Of a DNA stretch of 64,000 nucleotides, positions 37,251 through 49,739 are shown one piece after another. Made by a program: the position numbers and the translations under genes. The stretch's first letter is position 1. Every line of letters begins with the position of its first letter. The notes beneath the pieces are model-generated. The model saw only the letters and a list, made by a program, of their open reading frames with translations. It ran no database searches and had not been told where the DNA came from. The stretch comes from Apodemus sylvaticus (lineage: Eukaryota; Chordata; Mammalia; Rodentia; Muridae): positions 73,013,811 through 73,077,810 of the forward strand of contig NC_067482.1 in assembly GCF_947179515.1 (NCBI RefSeq), written 5' to 3'.

Positions 37251-40200
37251 CCTTTCAGATGCCAGGAAATTGGTGGTTTTCTTAATCTGATCCCAGAACA
37301 CAATGCTAGTGTGGAAACTTGAGCCTTCAGGATTGGGGATCCTTTGCTTCAACTACTGGATACTCTTAGCAATTTTTTTTCCTATTCTCCCAGAACATAT
37401 ATCAACAGCAACATTATCTATAAGATATAAGCCATTGCTAGACAACTATTTCAAAAAAGAGCCAGCAAGGAAAACAGAAGAAGGAAAGGGAAGGAGGGAT
37501 TTAAAGATACCCCCCAAAAAGCTTAGTTCAGCAGTAGTAGTTTTATTTCTCCCAAACTGTCAAGTACTTTCAAATTTATGTGACTTATAGGCCAAATTAT
37601 GTTCGTAAGGACAACTGATGTGGCAATACATCCAGGAGCAGAGCCAAGAGGCCCACCCGGCTCATGGAGGGCCATGGAGTGCAGCTACCTCAGGAGAAAA
37701 TGTCTACCTGGGAGCTTTCAGGTACAGCAGGCCAGCCAGGGCCAGGGACCCTCTCACCACTCTTCACAGCTCCAGTGCTAAGGACACCAGCCAGGGAGGT
37801 AAACCTCATCCTCTTCACAGAATAGGCCTTTAGCTTTCAGGGCAGTCAATGACAGTTGCTACACAAGGCCAGGTATGGTAGGTGCTCAGTGATAGTGGCT
37901 ATTGTTAAAGCTTATTTTTACAGTGACAGCCAGGAAGCTAAGAGGTCAGTACAACATTTCTTGTTAAAAGAATTTGAATTGAAACTCTAGCTGAGCTACA
38001 GGAAAATTACTCCCTTTACAAAAGGCTTTACCACAGACAGACATCCTTTAACTAGGGGTCCCTCCATAGCACATTTAATACATACATACATACATACATA
38101 CATACATACTACTTACTATACATTTTTCTAATAAAAAGCTTTTAATTCTTCCTCAATTCCTACTGCAAGTAAAATCTCATCTTCTAGACACTTCACTTCT
38201 ATTCTGCTTTTTATAGAAAAGTAGCATGTGCACATTAAAGAAATTCTGAATGACAAAAGCAGAAACAAGGTTGCAGACAGTTCATCACCCAAGCAGCAAC
38301 AGCCTAGTTGCTATGGTTTCTCCAGCTAGTGGGTATCTCCATGCTTAAAGTGTGGAGTTTTGTCCCCACAGTTTTAACTGTAAGGACTTTAGACACTGAC
38401 CTTTAAACCTAACCTGACAGTGAAGGAATTCTTCCTGGACCCTGATACACTCTTTAGCATGACATGTTTGACTAATAATTCCCCTATGCTCTATCATCAG
38501 GGCCAGGATCATTAGTATCATTATGGTGCTGCTAACTCGAAGACTCAAGAATACCTCTCCACCTCTAGAAGCAAGGTTTGTTGACACTTGCTTCCCATTT
38601 TCTTCTATTTTCCTTTCCTAACTAAATCTCTAGTCCTTTCACACTTTAAATGCTTCTGTTCTATTTTAAGTGGCCATTAAATAGATTCAGGGTTACCTCA
38701 AGTGTCTGTACACTTCCATGATCAGGCCATAAACCTTACCCACCCACCCACCCCTACTTGTTTACAGCACTAGCTCCAAGCACCCTCCGGCCTAGGAAGT
38801 CCAGCCACTGTCACCCTGGCCACCCCTGCCTCTGTACTTGTTATCACCCACGGACTTACATGGCCCAGGCAGCATCAAACTTGTGGCAGTTCTCCTGTCA
38901 GAGTTGCCCAGGAGTTGGAATTATGGGCTTGAGTGTCCAGGCCTAGTTACTAGTTACCACCTTTTCCATATTCTCTCATAAGAAGTTCTAATGTAACTTC
39001 ATACTATCAAATGATCCAGTAATCATTTTCTTCTTATCAATATCAGGACTACAAACTTTTAATGTGAGAAAAAAAATTAAATATAAAACAGACTAAATTT
39101 CTAATTGCTGTCTTTTAAGAAGTTAAATCTGAAACAAATTTAGTAAAAATGTTCCTTTTGTTTAAAACAGTGCCAAGCTGGAAGAAGTTAGTTTCAATAT
39201 TTCAACAGGTAGTCAGTTAAATCAGTTATGAGACATTTCTAATAGGCAAGTAGCCAAATAAATTAATGAAATATAGCAATGCATACTGACATAGAAAAAT
39301 CATGGGCAACACAGTGGAATAGAGAAAATACAGGAAAGGCAAAACAACACCCGGGATGTACTGTAGGAGAATCTATACTCATTTAAATAAAAGGGTCTAA
39401 AAAGTTATACATAATGCCCATTCTTGTTTGTCTTTGTGTTTAATGACCATATTCTACCTTTATGATAAAACAACCAGCTTCAATTATGTATGTTACTGAC
39501 AGTAAGTAGTTCATTGAGATTACATACCATTATTTCAACTCATTTATTAAAAAAAACTTGCAAAATGCCAACTCGGAAAGAATCTTTTTTTTTTTTTAAA
39601 TCTGGATGAAATTTTCTAAGCATAGAGGGACTTGGGGAAAATATCTCAAGGCAATGAACGGTTATCATCGTGAAGAATGTTAAAATACACTCTAGAACTT
39701 CAGGACAGAAAGTGAACAAACCATGGGACTCTCCTACTGCAAAGGCTCCCAAGGACCATCTACTCACAGCCTTTCATTAAGAACAGTGAGTGCAGAGTAG
39801 GGGTCTGCAGGACCAGACAGCTAATTACTGCCTAGGGCCAAACGGACTTCTAACTCAAAACATACACTTTTAATTCCTTTCTCATTTCTCATGAGTCACA
39901 ATGCCTTGTTGCTTGTCTCTTCTACTTAGATTATAAAATCAGAGCTGAAGACAGTGCCCCTTAAAAGGCAGCAGATTGTTTTAGTAGCCTTCTTATCACT
40001 GTCTCTAAGTAGGTAGAAACATCTTGTAAAAGGAAGGAAAAACTGACTAGGTGAGCCTGGCTTGCCAGTTCCAGGATGAGAACATTTTGACAAAGACATG
40101 TGCTAGACCACAATATATAGGAAGAAACACACGCAAGAATCTCCAGACTTAGATAACTTGAAAGCCAGGACAGAAAAAGCTCTCAGCATTTACCATGTTG

Positions 40201-40371
40201 ACTATCTTGCAAGCTTTCTGTGTGTAAGTTACCAGGTTTCATTCAACAAGTTCACCTCTTATTCCTTGGGGTTTATGAACTCTCTAAGAGGAATTTTCAA
40301 GGAGTTTCTTTTTAAGATGACTTTACTTATTTATTTTGTGTTTTGGTGGGGTGTTGTTTGTTATTCTGTTT
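37251..40371. other. Intron, mostly unique
   Basis: No gene or transposon recognised apart from the CATA tract and short CCCA units near 38,740. A MIR-like tail (ggtatggtaggtgctcagtg) lies near 37,872-37,891. Confidence 0.5.
38081..38109. repeat. (CATA)n microsatellite
   Basis: Seven CATA units. Confidence 0.95.
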
Positions 40372-40515
40372 TGTTTTTTTAAGACACGGTCTCACTACAA
40401 AGCCCTGGCTGGCCTGGAACTGGATATATAAACCAGGTTGGCCTTGCCCTCAGAGATCCACTTGCCTCTGCCTTTTGAGCGCTGATATTGAAGATGTGTA
40501 CCACAACACCTGATC
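40372..40515 (-). repeat. B1 SINE
   Basis: Antisense B1: T-run, aagacacggtctcactac, ctggctggcctggaactgg, tcagagatccacttgcctct. Diverged at the distal end. Confidence 0.85.
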
Positions 40516-41994
40516 TGTGTTTTAATTGGAAGGCGTTCCTATTGTAGGAATGACAGGCATTCATAGACCTCATTGATCTTTCACCCACCAGAGGGAGCCC
40601 ATATGGATTTCCACATGACAAGAAACCTCAAACATCAAGATTGAAAATCCTAAAACTATATTTATTACTCACAACATAATCAGCATTATACATTTGGCAT
40701 CATAGGTCTAACCCTTAAAAAGTGAAACACTGAGATCAAAGACCTCCTGCCTAGAGAAGCCACTCAAAATTGACTACATTTTGAAAATGTGGGCTCTCCT
40801 GAGTATATGTTACAGTGTTTGCAATAAATCAACAACCTGGCACAGTCACCTTCTCAGTGACACAGGGGACAAGTTTTAGAGTCCCTATGCACGCAGTTCA
40901 CAGAAGCTTGAGTCTCTTACATTAAATGGCACAAAATATGCCATATTACATACTTTAATGCTTATAACACAATACAGCTCACTGCTAGGTAAACAGTTGT
41001 TAGGCTGGATAACTCAGAGAAGAGTGACAAGAAGAAATATCAGTGCATGTTCAGTTAAATTTTCAATCCACAGTTGAATGAATACCCAGTTTCTGTAAAA
41101 GAACCCTACAAAATAGAAGTCCAACTATATTCTGACTTAACAACTTGGCACAAGGCTGGCTCATTATCTGTTCCAACAGACATGATTATATTTGTAGTGT
41201 GCAAACAAAACTGATTCTTGGTTCTCCAAGGTGAAACCAGGGTCTAGACAGGAAGAATCTTATGACAGGAAAATTGTCATAGGGGAAGGAATGACTTTAG
41301 GTCTAAGTTAGTAGGTGACATGAATTGTTGGCACTCTGCAAGTTAAAGATGAGGAAAGAGGGACCTCTCCACTCATACTGTTCTTATCATGCTGAGGAGT
41401 ATCACCAACGCACTGGCCATGGAGGCATGGAACACAACCATCACTACCAAAACAATGAGGCAAACAGAGCTCCTAAGCCTTAGTCCCTGTCTGCACCCCA
41501 GTGAGGCTGACTGGATATAAGGACCAGCCCAGTTCTGGTTCTGTATTTGTTCTGGATTAGTAAGACAGATCTTAGCCTGTTCTGTTAGCTGGATGTGTGA
41601 ACTAAGTATCTATCTAGTACTCATTAGTCTCTGAGATCTAAGCACAGAAAGGTTGGAGGATCTGGTCCCAGCTGCAATATTCAATCAAGGTTTACCAGGA
41701 AACATACCACCAGGAGACATCTACCACTTGTAATCTTAATTAAGTCTAAAGACCATGTATCTCTTGGATTTATTCTCTCCTGTGTGGAATTAAGACATGA
41801 GTGACCAGCACCTTTTCTTAGATCTGAAGGATTGCTAAGGTAAACTAGCATTGCTTAATTTCCTACCCAGAAAGCTAGGGTATTCTCTCACTCTCCCCTA
41901 CTTGCTCCCCTGTCTCCTTCCCTTTTCTCGAGAACTGATTACAAAGTGTGCTGGGATCACCAACAGCAAACTAAACACAGGTGAGTACCCCTAT
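40516..41994. other. Intron, no recognised feature
   Basis: Unique sequence without protein-like frames. Confidence 0.5.
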
Positions 41995-42360
41995 ATTACA
42001 TTCCTATCACTGGGAACAAAAGCCTTGACAACACAACTTAGAGAAGGAAAGCTTACTTCAGTTCACAGACTGAGAGGCTGCTGAGCATCCGAGAAGAAGG
42101 TCTGATGTAGGGCAGCTCCAGCTAGGACAGCGGGAGCATAAAGCTGTCTGCCTACATCTTGGTGGATAAGGAAGCAACACACTGAGGCCAGGACAGGGCA
42201 GGGATAAACCCAGGGTCTGCCCTCCAGTGGCCAACTTCCTCCAACTAAGCTTCACCTCCCAAAGGCTGTGCAATGTCTCCAAACAGCACCACCAACTGTG
42301 GACTAAGTTTCCCAGATATGAGCCTGTGGGAGGAAGGAAGCATTTCATATCCAAGCAAAA
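41995..42360 (-). mobile_element. MaLR-type LTR relic (MT/ORR-like)
   Basis: Antisense MaLR-like text: cctatcactgggaacaaaag, ggccaacttcctccaactaa, gcttcacctcccaaagg and tatgagcctgtgggagg. It is a solitary, non-coding LTR. Confidence 0.6.
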
Positions 42361-42769
42361 ACAAATTCCTAGTCAAAAAACTAGAAACGGAGGAGACCAA
42401 AAATGTGGTAACAATGAACAGTTTCTGAATGCAAAGTGGACAAAACTTGACTCAAACTCTAACTCGTAATAAAGTGTTCTGGCAGTACTCACCCCCCTAC
42501 TTCATAACGGTGTGCAATGTCACTGCAGCCTTGGTTCTAAACGCACAGCACTGGGCATGCTGTCACATCCTGTGATGCTAGCCAGCACTGCCTGAACACC
42601 TTTTAGGCTTAGAGGCAAGGCATGTTATGAACTGTAGCGATTCTACAGAACAAAGTTTTCTTCTACAGGAGCCATGGCTTCAATACAGAAAACAAAGACT
42701 TCCAATACCATCACTGCTTAGCATGGAAATATTGGATTAGTTTATCTTTGGAGAATGTATCTTGTTAGA

Positions 42770-43180
42770 ATGTTTGTTTTTGGTAAATCCTGTTTGAATT
42801 ACCAAATTAAGTTTCACTTTTAAAAAGTCATTCAATGCATTTTTGGCTTTAGGTTAGAATTTAATTTGCAACAATTTCTGAAAATGCCCAAAGCATACTT
42901 TTTTCTGCCACATTTTTTGTACTATACATTTGTAGTAAAGCAGCATTTTCCACATTGACAATTTAAAAATCAAAATATCAATTAACTGAGAAAAGCTGAA
43001 AATGTTCAATATCTTTCAGTATGAAATACTTAGCCAAGAGTTCATTTATACAAAAATAAACATTCACATTAGTATGAAAACTTGCTTTCATTTCCAGTAA
43101 TTGATAGTTAATATGTATTCCAAATAACTTTTTTCAAAATGTATGATTATCAGTGAACATTTACTTTGTGTGTCTAATTT
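42770..43180. other. AT-rich unique intron segment
   Basis: No repeat or frame recognised. Multiple TAAT/ATTA cores (for example aattgatagttaatatg and atcaattaactgag) sit in unique sequence. Possibly regulatory, but unproven. Confidence 0.35.
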
Positions 43181-43237
43181 ATAACCTATTTACCTGAAGC
43201 TGTGTAAAAGATTTCTAGGCAGAAGAGGGTCACAAGG

Positions 43238-43565
43238 GCTACGGTGATAGCTCAGTGGTTAAGGAACTTGCTGTATAATTGGGAAATGATGTTCAGATCG
43301 CAGCACCTCTGTAACAAGCACGGAGTCTAATGCATGCCTGTGGCCCTGGCTCCAAGGATAGCAGGAGGAGGATCCTGGGGGCTTCCTGGCTTCCAGACTA
43401 GTTGAGAAAATGCAAGCTCCAAGTTCAAAGAGAAACTATGCCTCAAGAGACCAGGCAATGATAAAAGAGATACCTCACACACACAGCCTCTTCTGGCCAC
43501 CGTATGCATGCACATGCGCGCGTGTACACACACACACACACACATACATACACACATACTCACAT
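43238..43565 (+). repeat. B2/B3 SINE
   Basis: Sense element with A-box-like tagctcagtggttaaggaac, the body phrase ctggcttccag, and a terminal (CA)n/(CATA)n tail at 43,524-43,560. Confidence 0.8.
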
Positions 43566-43654
43566 ACAATTTTAAGAAAAGAGTTCCAACTGCCAAAGTC
43601 TCTGTAGTTTATAGCAGTATCAACAATATTAAAAGTCCAAAGTTCAAAGTCTCT

Positions 43655-44118
43655 TCTGTTTGAGTAGGTGTGTCACTGTGGGCATGGGTTTAAGATCTTC
43701 ACCCTAGCTGCCTGGAAGTAAGAATTCTTTTTTCTTTTCCTTTTTCTTTTCTTCCTTTTTTTTTGGGGGGGGGGGGTTCAAGACAGGGTTTCTCTGTGTA
43801 GTTCTGGCTGTCCTGGAACTCACTCTATAGACCAGGCTGGCCTCGAACTCAGAAATCTGCCTACCTCTGCCTCCCAAATGCTGGGATTACAGGCATGCGC
43901 CACCTACGTCCAGCTCAGAAATCAGTATTCTGCTAGCAGCCTTCAGATGAAGATGTAGAACTCTCAGCTCCTCTTACACCATGCCTGCCTGGGATGCTGC
44001 CATGTTACAACCTTGATGATACTGGACTGAACCTCTGAAGCTGTAAGCCAGCCCCAATTAAATGTTGTCATTTATAAGACTTGCCTTGGTCATGGTATCT
44101 GTTCACAGCAGTAAAACC
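43655..44118 (+). mobile_element. ORR1 MaLR LTR, split by a B1
   Basis: Sense ORR1: gagtaggtgtgtcactgtgg, ccctagctgcctggaag, then after an insertion agtattctgctagcagcctt, ctgtaagccagccccaatta and cagcagtaaaaccctaa. The 5' start is missing. A B1 (43,733-43,913) lies between the two halves. Confidence 0.92.
43733..43913 (-). repeat. Young B1 SINE nested in ORR1
   Basis: Antisense B1 near mouse consensus: gacagggtttctctgtgtag, ctggctgtcctggaactcac, tggcctcgaactcagaaatc, ctgggattacaggcatgcgc. The actcagaaatctgcc bases fit mouse-type B1. A T-rich tail with a G-run precedes it. Short similar flanks (agaatt on the left, agaaat on the right) may be the target duplication. Confidence 0.95.
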
Positions 44119-44164
44119 CTAAGATGTGCTTTTCTTTATAAATGCAGATAGAGATTTAATCTTA

Positions 44165-44205
44165 GAAAGAAAAGAAAGAAAGAAAGAAAGAAAAGAAAGA
44201 AAGAA

Positions 44206-44237
<32 letters not shown>

Positions 44238-44374
44238 CGAGAGAGAGGGAGGGAGGGAGAGAGAGGGATGAGAGGGAGGGAGGGAGAGAGGAGGGAGGAG
44301 AGGGAGGGAGAGGAGGAGAGGGAGAGAGGGAGAGAGGGAGAGAGGGAGAGAGGGGAGAGAGGGAGGGAGGGAGA

Positions 44375-44417
<43 letters not shown>
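44165..44417. repeat. 250-bp polypurine tract, (GAAA)n then (GA)n/(GGGA)n
   Basis: Nearly pure purine on the plus strand: GAAA units, then GA dinucleotides, then mixed GGGA/GAGG units and GA again. Its translation is an Arg/Glu run, not a protein. Confidence 0.97.
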
Positions 44418-44419
<2 letters not shown>

Positions 44420-44425
44420 AGTTAG

Positions 44426-46264
44426 TTACAGGCTTAAAAAGCCTTGTGTGTGCCCTAGAGCTGGCACACTCCTCAGGGAGGCCTGACAGCAAACACAGCC
44501 TTCCGGCTCTACAGGCTTTTGCAGGCTACAGGGCTGTTTCTATGGCATAAAAGCATTCTAAGCCTGTTTGAAAGAAATTAACACTATTGCTTCACTAACC
44601 ACAAAGAGTAGGCTGGATCTGGCCTACAGACCAAAGGCTGTATCCTCATCCATGCAATCCAGAACATCCTCATATCTAGGGACACTCCATCACTCAGGCC
44701 TCCCCAGTACATGGTCCTTCTCATCCCTGTCTTGCTTCTGCTCTGCTGGCCTTGCTATGCCTCATTGTCTTAGCTGACACAATAGGTGCCCTTCCTAAGT
44801 TTGATATGAAGGTTCTCAACCTTGATGGCCCAATTAAATTACTACTTTCTGAGGGTTCCACTAATTCTCCCCCAGGAGACTTAGGTATCCTTTACTTGTA
44901 TTTTTGAAGTCCTTTGTGCCCATACAATCAGATGTTCAATCAGGTAATAGAATAAACTACTAAAAAACAAAATTTCAAAAGCTGTAGTCTTCCTAAGTCC
45001 TGGGAAAAAATCCACAAGGGCAATCCACAGAAAGAGCTCACAGTTGATATCATGAGAGTCTCTGGCACTGAGTTCTACATACAGGAAACATCAGTTATTG
45101 TAAACTAAGGACAGCGATGTGAAGTTAAAAGGCCAGTTAGCGTCCCTGGGCCCTCTTGTTGGTTTCCTGAGGGTCCTAAAGAAGAAGGGGAAAAGACATA
45201 AAAGAAGCTAATGAATATCTCTTTCTCATGCCCCCTTCCCATCCCAGCTCTACTCAAACCACTCCTCACTTTGCAAAACAGCTTCTGCCCTGTACTTTTT
45301 AAAGTCAGTATGATTCAACACACTCCTGCTCTGCTCCTGCTGGCTATAAGCTGCCATTTTTCCCTCTGCTCCTGGAGTCCGGCCCCATCTCCTGCCTCCT
45401 CCGTTTCTCTCTGGCTTTTTGCACCTCTGCTACCAGATGCTGCTTCTGAAATGTGTTTTCAACTAGGATTGCAGCCAATTTCTGGGTAAAATCTATTTCC
45501 AGCCCCTCCAGATAATAATCCAGGTGGTTCCAACTCACTTACTAGGCCATAATATCAGAGCTCCTAACAGGGAAGCCAAAGAGGACCTGAGGATTTGATG
45601 CTGGACAGTTACACTTGTCAGTCACCCGCAACTTACACTGTGTCTGCTTCTCTTTAAGAGAAGGCCTGAGCCTCATTAATAAAGCTAAAGCTACTATTTA
45701 TAACAGATGCTGGGCTAAGTATAAATCAACATCTGAAACAGTCAAGGGTCCTATTAAGCTGCAATTTTTAGATTGAGAAGGAAGCCTGTATAGCTCAAAA
45801 GGGAAAGCAAAGAGATACAGCCAATTAGTACTTACTAATTCAAGAGATGGACACCGTGAATCTATGTGCCTGCAAAGTTCTAGAAGCTATGGTTTCAGTA
45901 CAGACCATAATCTCTTTTCTAGGGAGCACATAGTCAAGTAGAGATGCTAACTAAACTATACACAATACATTAGCAATGACAACAAAATGTTACAAGGAAG
46001 AGAAATAGGTTGTTGCCACATTGTACAAAAACAGTTTTCTTACATAGAAAACCTCTGATCCACGTAAGTTAACGGAGATCAAGCCATGTGGATTCTGGGA
46101 GAAGTGTTCCATGTAAAGGATCGACAGACGCAAAGATGCAGAGGTAGGAATGTGAGAGAACAGCGTGACGACGGGATGGCAGCAGCAGAATGCAAGGGGA
46201 GCACAGAGTGAGGATGGTGAGAGGTGAGACCAGTACTTGGCTTAGGGCCATTCTAGGAATTTAG
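44426..46264. other. Intron, no recognised gene
   Basis: Mostly unique. A 64-codon minus-strand frame at 45,344-45,538 has a charged helical composition (see findings) but no family match. Confidence 0.45.
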
Positions 46265-46465
46265 GGGGCAAAGAGATGGCTTTGCAGTGAAAGGCACTTG
46301 CTGTTCATTCAGAATACCTGAGTTTGGTTCCCAGCACCCACATCAGGCAGCTCACAAACACCTGTAACTCCAGTCCTGGGGATCTCACACCGACTTCTGG
46401 CCTCCTTAGACACACACACAGACACACACACACACCCTACTCTTAGAAAAATAAGCATTTTTAAG
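46265..46465 (+). repeat. B2 SINE
   Basis: Sense B2: agatggctttgcagtgaaag, gagtttggttcccagcaccc, aacacctgtaactccagtcc, gacttctggcctcc, followed by a CA tail. Confidence 0.92.
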
Positions 46466-47344
46466 AGAACTTTGGATTTCAGCCAAGAACTGAAGCTAAT
46501 GAATTCCTAAGGATAAATAGATGAACAATATACCAACAAATACATTCAATTTTCACAAAGTCAAGGTATAATAAAGAATAAAACATCACTCTTTGCCAAC
46601 TCAGAATCACTATAACCTGACTTGGAATCAGAACATCTGTGATTTATGCTCCATTACCATCTAATCTAAGTTCTCAGTCTTGTTAAATGTGGTAACTGGA
46701 CCTGAGAGGTTGTAGTGACTTCCTGGAAGACCTAGCACTAACCAAGGTTTCCTGGCTTCCTGTTCCAAGCTATTCAGGAGCCCCTTCTACTCTGGACATG
46801 CAGCTCAGCTCCAAGTACCTGTGTGGTAGCTCCTTTGGCTCTGAAACTCTATAAATTCGTGAGGATGAGTAGCTGTCCCCATATGGCATCTCCAGGCTCA
46901 GTCCATTCCCAAAGCCATTCAAGACAACAGGCAAGTAAGGTGGAAGCATCTATCCTACTAGATAAGTAATGGGTGGATACTCAGTGTGCTGGTGATTATC
47001 AGGCATGGCAGGTACCATGAGAAATTATTTGTCTACCACCCTTTGCTCCAACTCCTGGACACAGCACTCCCCTCTTAAGGTCATACTGGCCACAGATTAG
47101 AGCAGACACATAACTTAGCCAATTAAAGAACCTTATTCCTAAGACCACAACAAAGGTTTTGAGGTCCAAGCAGGATCAGGCCCATTCCTGGGGTTTTAGG
47201 GATGGGAACTACAGGGAGACACATCAAGACATTATGTGAGCCACCATACATATTTTGTTGTGGGTGGTTCAAAAGTAACTTTTACTTGTAACCAAAAAAT
47301 TCAGACCCAAAGGCACTTGCACGCCATTTCACAATTCACCAGTC

Positions 47345-47470
47345 ATGTGGTGTTCTGAAGTGGTTTTCTTAGAAAATAAAGGTAAAAGAGGTTAAGTAAC
47401 TTCCTGATTTCATGAAGCTGGAAAGAGATTCAAACCCAAGCCTTTCTGCTCCAAGTCCCAGGCACTATGA
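47345..47470 (+). repeat. MIR SINE
   Basis: Sense MIR core: aaaagaggttaagtaacttc, then gctggaaagagattcaaacc. Confidence 0.75.
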
Positions 47471-47494
47471 ACTGAAGAAGAAAACATTTTAACA

Positions 47495-47695
47495 TTGGGA
47501 TGTCTTGCAGACATCTGAGTTCAGTTCCCAACACCCATGTCAGTCGGCTTACAACCACCTGTAATTCTAGTGTATGGAGTCTGATGTCCTCTGCTGGCCT
47601 CCTGAGGGCACCCACACATACATAGCCCACAGTCACAAGGACACACAGGCATATGCAATGCATACATAAATAAAAATGAATCTTTTTTAAAATTT
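47495..47695 (+). repeat. B2 SINE (5' part degraded)
   Basis: Sense B2 body: gagttcagttcccaacaccc, accacctgtaattctagtg, ctctgctggcctcctgaggg, tail cataaataaaaatgaatc. Confidence 0.9.
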
Positions 47696-47699
47696 AGGT

Positions 47700-48516
47700 G
47701 GATACTTAAGATACAGGAACAGAGGAATAAAAATATTTCTACCTCTGGCTTTAGATCATGACCTTAGCTGCAAATACATGGGGCCAATCACTACACTAGT
47801 CTGAGTTTTCAGTCTTCATATCTATTAAAATAATTAGTCTAAATAAGATGAATTACAGGACCTTTAAAAGTACACTCTGAAAAGTCTATGGTACCATTTA
47901 AGTAAACAATTGATTTTTAGCCAATTGCCCAGTAGAATATCAAGCAGATTTCAACTTAATGTCAGGCCCTATAGTTAGTGATGGCTCGTAGGGGACAGAG
48001 GTGAGAGGCTCTGAGCTACAGAATTACTGAGAAATGAGTGCTGGCTTCTGTGGTCAGAGGCAGCATGTGAGAACGGGTTTCATGTGTCTGCCATAGCTGA
48101 TATCTCACCTTTAACTCACAAGTGCCACTGTCTTTCCACTACTGGGGCTGCCTGAACCTTCCAGGGACCTTCATCTGTGAGGCCCTTAAAAGAAAACAGT
48201 CAAAAATGTATTTTCAGTACTTGGGGAACAGTCCAATTGACCACAGGCTCTCTCCTCACAGGGTTGCTAGCTGGACTGTGCATCTTAACTCTACTGTTCC
48301 CAAACCCTCTATTTCTGAGGACTGAAAATCTGTGCAGCATTAATAAACCACTCAGGAAGGGCCTCCACACACCAAAACTGTGACATCCACACATGTGACA
48401 ACAAGCTTGGCCAGACTCAGAATAGAGCTGGGAAGACACCTTATTTTCCTGTCCTCTTATTTCAACCTGAGACATGCCTCCTTCAACATGATACATGGTA
48501 TGATAAGACATGAGAC
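47700..48516. other. Intron, no recognised feature
   Basis: Unique sequence; overlapping 65-100-codon frames on both strands cannot all be genes and none is recognised. Confidence 0.5.
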
Positions 48517-48542
48517 ATATATATATATATATATATATATAT
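48517..48542. repeat. (AT)n microsatellite
   Basis: Thirteen AT units. Confidence 0.95.
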
Positions 48543-48707
48543 CAGTTTTAAAGTTTGTTTTGGATAAAGATGAACTGTTTTTATAGGAAAATAAACCTTG
48601 CCTAACAGCATGAGTCTGGCTAATAGCTAACATGGTTAAGACAACAATGTAGTTTCCTGGATCTTCTTCAGGGATTCACTGTCTACGTAATATTGAACTA
48701 TCTAGAG

Positions 48708-48942
48708 CCGTGGTTCTCAACCTGTGCATTGTGACCCCTTTGGGGAGAGTTAAATGACCCTTTCACAGGGGTTACATCTAAATAGCCTGAATATCAGATA
48801 CTTACATTATAATTCATAACAGTAATAAAACTATATTTATGCAATCTCAACAAAAATAATTTTATGATGGTAGGGGTGGAGTCACCACAACATGAGGAAC
48901 TGTATTAAAGGGTCAAAGCATTAGGAAAATTGAGAACCATTG
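48708..48942. mobile_element. URR1-type hAT-Charlie MITE, copy 2
   Basis: Begins ccgtggttctcaacct and ends in the complement caatggttctcaattt. Flanks atctagag (48,700-48,707) and gtctagaa (48,943-48,950) look like a decayed 8-bp target duplication. Internal text matches copy 1 at 662-871 (gaccctttcacaggggt, attcataacagta, catgaggaactgtattaaag). Confidence 0.88.
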
Positions 48943-49139
48943 GTCTAGAAGACAAGATTCAAATTCTGTAGTGTGATCTGCAAGATCCTTCTATATTTCC
49001 CTCTGGCTACCATACCAGTCTTATTATTTTTCTGAGTGTCCCACGTTCTTATGTTAACCAAACCCAACTTAAGTTAAGCTGGTACTATCTCATGCCTTTG
49101 TGCACGTTGGTCTCTTTTCAAAAGAGATATTTCCTTAAT

Positions 49140-49560
49140 TCATTGCAAATTCTGTATGTGTTCTGATCATATTCACCCATCCCCCCTCTAACTCCTCTCA
49201 AATCCACTCCTACCTCTTTACCTCCTCTAATTTCATGTTCCCTTCTCCCACACACACACCTATTTTTTTTTAAGGCCCATCAAGTCTAATTGCACTGTCC
49301 ACGTACTCCTGGGTGTGTGGCCATCCAAGAGTATGGCCAGCATGCCATGGTCTTAGCTGTGATGCCCTTCCTTAGAATGGGTTTTTGACATGATTGTCCC
49401 ATGAAGCCTGTCTCCCAAGTGGAACTAACCAGTTTCCCTTGTGCCCTACAGAACATCTGCAGGACTCATGGCAGGGAGGTTGCTTATATTTTATCTCCTC
49501 CACCATTGTAACTCTATCAACAGTAGAATTCTGTTGCTCTCAAACAGTGCTGTTAAGTAC
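49140..49560 (-). mobile_element. Lx-type LINE-1 3' UTR, antisense
   Basis: Matches the common murid antisense L1 3' UTR phrases aggcccatcaagtctaattg and tactcctgggtgtgtggcc, preceded by a pyrimidine-rich block. Diverged. Confidence 0.65.
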
Positions 49561-49666
49561 TGAAGGTAAATGCTAAATAGAGGTTTTTTGTTGGAGGGAG
49601 GGGCATTTATCTGGTCCATACCACCTTCTGTGTTTGGACATATCTGTAAACAGCCATTCATTAACT

Positions 49667-49672
<6 letters not shown>

Positions 49673-49706
<34 letters not shown>
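49673..49706. repeat. (AT)n microsatellite
   Basis: About 17 AT units. Confidence 0.95.
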
Positions 49707-49710
<4 letters not shown>

Positions 49711-49739
49711 CATATATTTAATTCAATGATATTTGAATG

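Noticed and set aside
44126..44425. 99-codon Arg/Glu-rich frame
   Set aside because: Entirely the translation of a GA-rich simple repeat.
46265..46465. tRNA-like A and B boxes
   Set aside because: They belong to a B2 SINE. The same applies to the B3 elements at 43.2 and 60.1 kb and the ID-like part at 2.9 kb; none is a tRNA gene.
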